In this document: one piece after another, positions 59,099-64,000 of the stretch
Numbering within the stretch: position 1 is the first letter of the stretch
Layout of the letters: every line of letters begins with the position of its first letter
Position numbers and translations under genes: made by a program
Notes under the pieces: model-generated
Databases searched by the model: none
What the model was told of the DNA's origin: nothing
Seen by the model: the letters and a program-made list of their open reading frames with translations, nothing else
From: Stackebrandtia nassauensis DSM 44728
GTDB lineage: Bacteria > Actinomycetota > Actinomycetes > Mycobacteriales > Micromonosporaceae
DNA: 64,000 bases
Assembly: GCF_000024545.1 (NCBI RefSeq)
Contig: NC_013947.1
Span: forward strand, 1,674,001-1,738,000
Direction of reading: 5' to 3'

Positions 59099-59929
59099 GT
59101 GGCGGTCGACGACGGGCACGTGGATGGCGTTGGCACCGTAGTCGGTGACGTCCTGGACGGTTACACGATCACCCACCGCTTCCGGGTGCGCGGCTGTACG
59201 GCCGTGTACCAGGCGGCGCGGGGCGATCGGACCGTGGCGCTGAAGACCTTGTGCCGCGGCGCGATCGCGCGGGCTCAGTTGAGGATGGACAACGAGATCG
59301 CATCGTTGCGCGTCCTCGGTGAGTCGGCGCCCGCGCCGCGGCTGCTGCGGCTCGGCATCGCCGGGCCGCAGCGCTATTTCGCGATGAGCTGGCAGCCCGG
59401 CGGATCGCTGCGCCGCCAAACCGAGGCTCGGGACCTCGACGGCTTCGCCGAGATCGCGGTCCCGGTCTGCGAGGCCTACGCGGCGCTGCACCGCGCGGGG
59501 GTGGCCCACGGGGACGTCTCTCGGCACAACATCCTCATCGACGGGCACGACGTCGGACTGGTCGACTTCGAGAGCTCGGCGCGAACCTCCGAAGCGGACG
59601 ACGACGGACTGCGGCGCCGGTTCACGTGGGCCTACGCGGCCCCGGAGTTCGCCGACCGGCAACAGCCCAGCCCCGCGTCCGACCAGTACGCGGTGGCGGC
59701 GGTCCTGTACCGCCAGCTCACCGGCCGCTACCCCCGCCGCCAGATCGACGGCGTGAAGCCGGATTCCCGGCGAGCACTGACCGCGCGGGCCCGGCTGCTG
59801 ACCGGGGCGCCCCACCGGCGCTGGCCAGGGCTGCGCGACGTGTTCACCACCGCGCTGAGCCGCGAGCCCGCCGACCGCTTCGGCGACATGGGCGAGCTGG
59901 CCCGCGCGCTGGCGGCGGCGATCGGCTGA
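59099..59929 (+). CDS. protein kinase-like protein with DFE motif
   Basis: 276 aa from GTG 59099, without membrane helix. VALK (K49) and E66 could form the ATP salt bridge; the catalytic loop is HGDVSRHN (D139, N144) and the metal motif is DFE (156-158) in place of DFG. The activation-loop end reads YAAPEFADRQQPSPASDQYAVA. Enough residues remain for activity, but HGD and DFE recall phosphotransferase-like kinases more than Hanks kinases. It follows the H1-like gene by 25 bp, and the Ser/Thr-rich neighbour is an obvious possible substrate (inference). Confidence 0.8.
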   Translation: MAVDDGHVDGVGTVVGDVLDGYTITHRFRVRGCTAVYQAARGDRTVALKTLCRGAIARAQLRMDNEIASLRVLGESAPAPRLLRLGIAGPQRYFAMSWQPGGSLRRQTEARDLDGFAEIAVPVCEAYAALHRAGVAHGDVSRHNILIDGHDVGLVDFESSARTSEADDDGLRRRFTWAYAAPEFADRQQPSPASDQYAVAAVLYRQLTGRYPRRQIDGVKPDSRRALTARARLLTGAPHRRWPGLRDVFTTALSREPADRFGDMGELARALAAAIG

Positions 59930-59939
59930 GTGCGCGGAG

Positions 59940-59957
59940 GCCGCCGCTCGCGGCGGC
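59940..59957. terminator. hairpin between kinase-like and NACHT genes
   Basis: GCCGCCG and CGGCGGC form a perfect 7-bp stem with a CTCG tetraloop, 10 bp after the kinase-like gene and before the convergent NACHT gene. Confidence 0.6.
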
Positions 59958-60048
59958 TTGGGCGCCGACGCGGCGCAGCGGCTTGAGAGCCTGCGGCCCG
60001 GGTCGAGGGCCGGGCCGCGATGCGGCGGCTTGGCCCGTTCGCGGTTGG

Positions 60049-62871
60049 TCAGCTGCGGGCCAGGAGCAGGACCTCGTTGGGGACCAGGACGCCGCTGGCT
60101 CGGTCTTCCAGGACTGTCAGGCCCGCGAGCACTGTGGACAGCTCTTCCAGGATGGGCCCGGGACTGGGGTGCGCTGTGACGACCGCCGCGACCGCCGTCA
60201 CCGCGATGCGGGCGCAGGAGACGTCGTCGACCGTGTAGGACGTGTTGTGCGACAGCGAGTTGCTCAGCCGGTCGGTGACGCGGGCCAGGGTGGTCGCCGC
60301 CAGGTCGAGCCACACCGAGTCGCCCGTGTCGGGGGCCAGCAGGTGGTTGGCCTCGCCCAGGGCGGTCAGCAGGCGTTCGGGGGGAACCGTGCGGGCCCGG
60401 CGTTCGCCCGCGTCGATGATGCCCCGAGCCAGGTACTCGTCGAAAAGGGACAGTGTCGCCCCGTATTTGACCTTGACCGGCGGGGTCGGGGAGGAGAACC
60501 ACAGGGTGGTCACCGCGCTCGACAGCAGGTGCCGCTGGTCGCCGGTGAGCCGGTCGAGGTAGGTGAACGGGAGGTTGGCGCGCTCGGAGGCGTCGCGGTC
60601 GCCCCGGAAGTCCAGCGCCTTGGCCGACAGTTCGGCCAGCAGGTCGATGACGTGGTCCAGGTGCGGCCGGGCCTCGGCCTCGGTGTCGGCCGGGGTGAGC
60701 GAGGTGTGTTTCAGGTAGCGGCGGCAGTCGGCCAGCGCGGTGTCCTTCTTCAGCTCGCGCGGCAGCTCGAAGGCGCGGGCGCGGTCGAGGTTCATCTCAC
60801 CGGCCATGTCCCGCGACAGTTGCCGGGCCTTGTTGCCCAGCACCATCGCCAGCAGGTACAGCGACAGTGTCACCCGGCGCCGGTCCTCCCAGGCGACGCG
60901 CTGCCACCAGTTCCTGTCTACTGTGTAGGGATCGCGGGTGTCGCCGAAGTGCGCCAGCCGGGGTTCCGCGCCGCCCGCCACCCAGACGCTGCGGCCCTCG
61001 ATGCGGGGACGGCACTGGGGGGCCAGCAGTTCGGATTCGGTCGGGAGCCGGAACCGGGTGTCGTCGGCCCGGGGCAGACCGTTGATCCAGCCCAGGAACC
61101 GGGTGGCCTCGCTGGGCCAGATGCCCACGGCCGCGGACTGTTCGGAGGCGTCGGGCGGCGGTCGTCCGGCGGGGAACTCGGCCTCCAGGAACGAGGAGTA
61201 GAGGCTGTTGCTGACCGGACGGACCGCGAGTCGTCCGCCGCCGAACAGCGGTGCCATGTCGGACAGCTCCCGCGACACCTTGACCGCGCCGACCATCCGG
61301 TTCTCGTCGGGGGTCTTGGTGGCCAGGGTCAGCAGTTCCCGCAGTTCGGCGAGGGTCTCGGGTTCGAGTTCGCCCGCCGCCTCGGCCGCGTCGAAGGCCA
61401 GCGCGAGCGCGGCGATGCTGCCCGAGCGCAGGCAGGTGTCGATGACGCGGGTGACGTTCGCGCGCGCCGCCCACAGCAGGATCGCGTCGCGCCACCACGG
61501 ATCGTCGGTGCGGGACAGGATCTCGGCCTCGGGCAGGTCGCGCCCGGCCAGGAACTGTTGCAGGCTCAGGTGGGTGAAGGCGAAACCGCCCGCGGCGGTG
61601 CGCACCAGCCAGCCGGAGCGGGTGCCCGCGTCCAGCAGCGCCCCGGCGTCGGCTTCGGGGTCGACGGCGTGGACGTCGGTGGCGTCGAGGTGCCTCGACC
61701 GTGTGGCCATGCCCTGCCGGGCGAGCGCGTGGACCAGCTCGGCGTTCGTGCGGACCAGCAGGTTGACCGCGTCGGTGTACAGGGCCGCGCGGTCGTGCGG
61801 CAGCATGCCGCAATGCCGGTGCACCAGGGCGATCAGGGTCAGCGGCAGCGGGTGTGCGCACAGGTCGTGCATGGCCGGTTGGGAGCGCAGCCGCGACAGC
61901 AGCACGCCCGCCTCGGCGGCGCCGCCGTCGCGCACCCACTGCCGGGTGTGGCCGCTCTTGCGGGATTCGACGGCCTCGCACCAGTCGTGCAGGAACGCCG
62001 CGATCTGGCTGTCGGTGAGGTGACGCAGCTGCCAGTACCGGGAGTGCGGCAGCGGGTCGGGGGTCAGGCCGTTGGGCCGGGTCGTGACGAGGAAGGTGTT
62101 GCGGGAATGGCGTTTGTGCTCGCGGGCGATCCAGTCGGCGACCGCGCGGCGCTGCGACTGGGACGCGGTCTCGTCGAGGCCGTCGAGCATCACCACGCAC
62201 CGTCCCGCCGACAGCTGGCGCGCGAACCAGCGGGCGGGGGAGTGCCGCAGCCAGCCGGATTCGGCGGCCAGCTGGGCCAGGTTCGGGGCGTTGTCCCCGG
62301 CGAGTCTGGCGGCGTGGGTGCCCAGTTCGATCAGCACCGGGATGCGGCGTTTGCCGCGCCGCAGTTTCGCCAGCTCCACAGCGGAGCGATGCAGGACGGT
62401 GGTCTTACCGGAGCCGGGTTCGCCCAGGATGACGATGGGCCCGCGGTGCCGTCGCCGCAGTGCCGACAGCAGCGGGGTGCGCCGGTCGGCGTGCCGGTCG
62501 GTGCCCACGAACGGACGTTCGGCAGCCTGTGGACCGTCGGCGGGCTTCACGCCGATGTCAATGTAGACATCGGTCAGCCGAAGCCCGGCGGCTCCCGCCA
62601 GCGGCACCCGGTTGGCGTAGCCGGTGAGTTGCCGCAGGTAATAGCGCCGTCGGATGCGCGAGACGATGATCCGGCCGAGGCCGAGCAGTGCCAAAGTCGC
62701 CGGGATGATCCACAGCGGATGGACATCGGCCCTGGTCAGGATGATGGCACCGCTGGATATTCCGGTAAGGAGCAGTAGCCCCATGCCCGTCGGTGCTCGC
62801 CAGAATATTGATGTGGGGGAGTGTTCTGACATGTCGACCGCTTTCGCCGGACTGGGACGTCTTTGAACCAT
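60049..62871 (-). CDS. membrane-anchored NACHT NTPase with formylglycine-enzyme-like region
   Basis: 940 aa from ATG 62871 (GGAG upstream); ATG 62832 is an alternative. Two membrane helices (MGLLLLTGISSGAIIL, HPLWIIPATLALLGLG) precede a NACHT domain with Walker A GEPGSGKTT (150-158), Walker B CVVMLDGLDE (~225-234), an RPNG sensor-type motif and FTHLSLQQFLAGRDL. Residues ~545-640 (VSNSLYSSFLEAEF, SEATRFLGWINGLP, FRLPTESELLAPQ) look like a degenerate formylglycine-generating (SUMF1) domain. The C-terminal ~270 residues are helical. Bacterial NACHT proteins can sense phage; membrane location suggests an effector step there. The activity is inferred. Confidence 0.85.
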   Translation of the reverse strand: MVQRRPSPAKAVDMSEHSPTSIFWRAPTGMGLLLLTGISSGAIILTRADVHPLWIIPATLALLGLGRIIVSRIRRRYYLRQLTGYANRVPLAGAAGLRLTDVYIDIGVKPADGPQAAERPFVGTDRHADRRTPLLSALRRRHRGPIVILGEPGSGKTTVLHRSAVELAKLRRGKRRIPVLIELGTHAARLAGDNAPNLAQLAAESGWLRHSPARWFARQLSAGRCVVMLDGLDETASQSQRRAVADWIAREHKRHSRNTFLVTTRPNGLTPDPLPHSRYWQLRHLTDSQIAAFLHDWCEAVESRKSGHTRQWVRDGGAAEAGVLLSRLRSQPAMHDLCAHPLPLTLIALVHRHCGMLPHDRAALYTDAVNLLVRTNAELVHALARQGMATRSRHLDATDVHAVDPEADAGALLDAGTRSGWLVRTAAGGFAFTHLSLQQFLAGRDLPEAEILSRTDDPWWRDAILLWAARANVTRVIDTCLRSGSIAALALAFDAAEAAGELEPETLAELRELLTLATKTPDENRMVGAVKVSRELSDMAPLFGGGRLAVRPVSNSLYSSFLEAEFPAGRPPPDASEQSAAVGIWPSEATRFLGWINGLPRADDTRFRLPTESELLAPQCRPRIEGRSVWVAGGAEPRLAHFGDTRDPYTVDRNWWQRVAWEDRRRVTLSLYLLAMVLGNKARQLSRDMAGEMNLDRARAFELPRELKKDTALADCRRYLKHTSLTPADTEAEARPHLDHVIDLLAELSAKALDFRGDRDASERANLPFTYLDRLTGDQRHLLSSAVTTLWFSSPTPPVKVKYGATLSLFDEYLARGIIDAGERRARTVPPERLLTALGEANHLLAPDTGDSVWLDLAATTLARVTDRLSNSLSHNTSYTVDDVSCARIAVTAVAAVVTAHPSPGPILEELSTVLAGLTVLEDRASGVLVPNEVLLLARS

Positions 62872-63168
62872 TATGCTCCGATCCGCGCTTCAATGGGACA
62901 CCTCAATGTGGACTGTCTATATGGGACTTCACAGCTGACGTACAGATTCCGTCAAGGTGAGCCGCCACTCGGCGGTCATCGCCGTTCGGATCGGCGGTCG
63001 TTACATCGCCGGACACGGCCATTTCGGGTCCCGGATCGGCGGAGTCGGGCGATCCGACATCCCGGTCATACAGGGAATTATTCGCGTTTCGCCCATCGTC
63101 GGGTCTCGGTAATCTCATTGCCACATAGCGAGACATGCCCATATCGCTATGTCAGTGAGGAGCCCGAA
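62872..63168. other. divergent intergenic region with 9-bp inverted repeat
   Basis: No gene. It should hold the promoters of the NACHT and carboxypeptidase genes. ACATAGCGA (63123-63131) and TCGCTATGT (63144-63152) are perfect inverted repeats 12 bp apart, just ahead of the carboxypeptidase ribosome site, and could be an operator or a leader hairpin. Confidence 0.5.
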
Positions 63169-64000
63169 ATGAGATCGAAGAAAATCAAGGTCAGCCTGCT
63201 GGCCGTAACCGCCCTGACACTGTCAGGCCTCACCGCGTCCCCCGCCGCCGCCGACGGTGCCTCCGAGCCGCTCATCTGGGAGGTGCCGGACGTGTCGGTG
63301 TCCCAGGCGATCAAGCTCACCGACGCCGGATTCGACGTCATCGACTACGAGGACGACGGCGAACTGACCGTCGTCGGCGACCGCAGGGTCGCCAAGAAGC
63401 TGCGCGACCGCGGCTTCGAGCCCCGCTACGTCGACACCGTCTACAAGGACGTCGAACCCTCCGCGAAGGCCGACGCCTTCGGCACCTACTACGGCGGCTA
63501 CAAGACCCCCGACCTGCACCTCAAGCACCTCGACGACGTCGCCGCCGCCAAACCGAACCTCGCGCAGGTCTACGACATCGGCAACTCCTGGCGCAAGACC
63601 GTCGGCCAGGGCGGACACGACATCAAGGCGATCTGCCTGACCAACCGGCAGCCCGGCGACTGCCAGCTGTCACCCAACTCGACCAAGCCCCGGATCTCGA
63701 TCATCTCCCAGATCCACGCCCGCGAGATAGCCACCGGAGAGATCACCTGGCGCTGGATCGACTACCTGGCCAACGGCTACGGCTCCAACGCCAAGGTCAC
63801 CCAGCTGCTCAACTCCACCGAGGTGTGGGTGGTGCCGATCGTCAACCCCGACGGCGTCGACATCGTCGCCTCCGGCGGCAACTCGCCGAGGCTGCAACGC
63901 AAGAACGCCAACAACACCTACGGCAGCTGCTCCGGCACCCAGCGCGGCGTCGACCTCAACCGCAACCACACCCACAAGTGGGGCGGCGCCTCCAGCCAGC
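63169..64000 (+). CDS. secreted M14 zinc carboxypeptidase (3' end outside window)
   Basis: The frame is open from ATG 63169 to the window end: 277 residues of a longer protein. GAGGAGCCC precedes the start. A Sec signal (KVSLLAVTALTLSGLTASPAAA) is followed by a propeptide-like region, then the catalytic domain from ~105 (YYGGYKTPDLHLKHLDDVAA). Zinc ligands appear in QIHARE (H and E, ~182-187), and GVDLNRNHTHKWGG holds the substrate-binding Asn-Arg. The third ligand and the catalytic Glu lie beyond the edge. It removes C-terminal residues from peptides outside the cell. Confidence 0.92.
   Translation, partial: MRSKKIKVSLLAVTALTLSGLTASPAAADGASEPLIWEVPDVSVSQAIKLTDAGFDVIDYEDDGELTVVGDRRVAKKLRDRGFEPRYVDTVYKDVEPSAKADAFGTYYGGYKTPDLHLKHLDDVAAAKPNLAQVYDIGNSWRKTVGQGGHDIKAICLTNRQPGDCQLSPNSTKPRISIISQIHAREIATGEITWRWIDYLANGYGSNAKVTQLLNSTEVWVVPIVNPDGVDIVASGGNSPRLQRKNANNTYGSCSGTQRGVDLNRNHTHKWGGASSQ

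Noticed and set aside
59626..62778. 1050-codon plus-strand frame opposite the NACHT gene
   Set aside because: Low-complexity Gly/Gln/Arg/Val composition without motifs; the minus strand shows clear NACHT signatures.

Overview
The window is high-GC actinobacterial chromosome. Long genes with G/C third positions, GTG/TTG starts, a Scy/FilP-like pair of polar coiled-coil proteins, an AfsR/SARP regulator, a secreted AA10 LPMO, SpoIIM and a P450 operon point to a filamentous actinomycete. Glycomycetaceae or Micromonosporaceae is my guess from gene style and is not proven.

Layout. 1-8124: a three-gene antiviral-type cassette made of a DUF1156 adenine methyltransferase (cut by the left edge), a DUF499 ATPase with an N-terminal Swt1-type HEPN domain, and a convergent DrmD-like SNF2 helicase with a C-terminal DUF3883 domain. 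8353-15022: an uncharacterised cluster around an FtsK/SpoIIIE-type ATPase with coiled-coil and membrane partners, several of its genes joined by TGATG or short overlaps. 15049-20095: 3-hydroxyacyl-CoA and aldehyde dehydrogenases, a secreted M28 aminopeptidase, a small Cys-rich protein and an alpha/beta hydrolase. 20100-26240: a membrane pseudokinase, an AI-2E family transporter, and two coiled-coil polarity proteins. 26586-30000: the LPMO, a small membrane protein, SpoIIM and RDD membrane proteins. 30142-30225: tRNA-Leu(UAA).

30229-36121 is an AT-richer accessory island next to the tRNA. It carries an Eco29kI-type restriction system (GIY-YIG endonuclease, C5 methyltransferase, Vsr endonuclease) and a DUF262-like/HNH protein, and ends at a 5'-truncated MFS transporter. 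36621-41853 holds a GntR regulator and a divergent operon for a CoA transferase, a CitE-like lyase and a TRAP-type permease, with a 20-bp palindrome over its -10 box. 42094-50340 has PQQ-propeller lipoproteins, an aldo/keto reductase, a free-standing TipAS domain, and a TetR/SnoaL/MFS group with a 31-bp operator; the TetR gene contains 22 perfect GCTGGA repeats. 50417-64000 has the SARP regulator, a P450-ferredoxin-reductase operon, a methyltransferase, a HAD hydrolase, a histone H1-like protein, a kinase with a DFE motif, a membrane NACHT NTPase with a formylglycine-enzyme-like region, and the start of an M14 carboxypeptidase.

Most notable: the HEPN-DUF499/DUF1156/DrmD-like cassette, the membrane NACHT-FGE-like protein, the R-M-Vsr island, and in-frame low-complexity expansions inside three otherwise ordinary proteins (TetR, CitE-like lyase, ferredoxin reductase). 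Several bidirectional hairpin terminators separate convergent genes. No CRISPR array, insertion sequence, integrase or rRNA was found.
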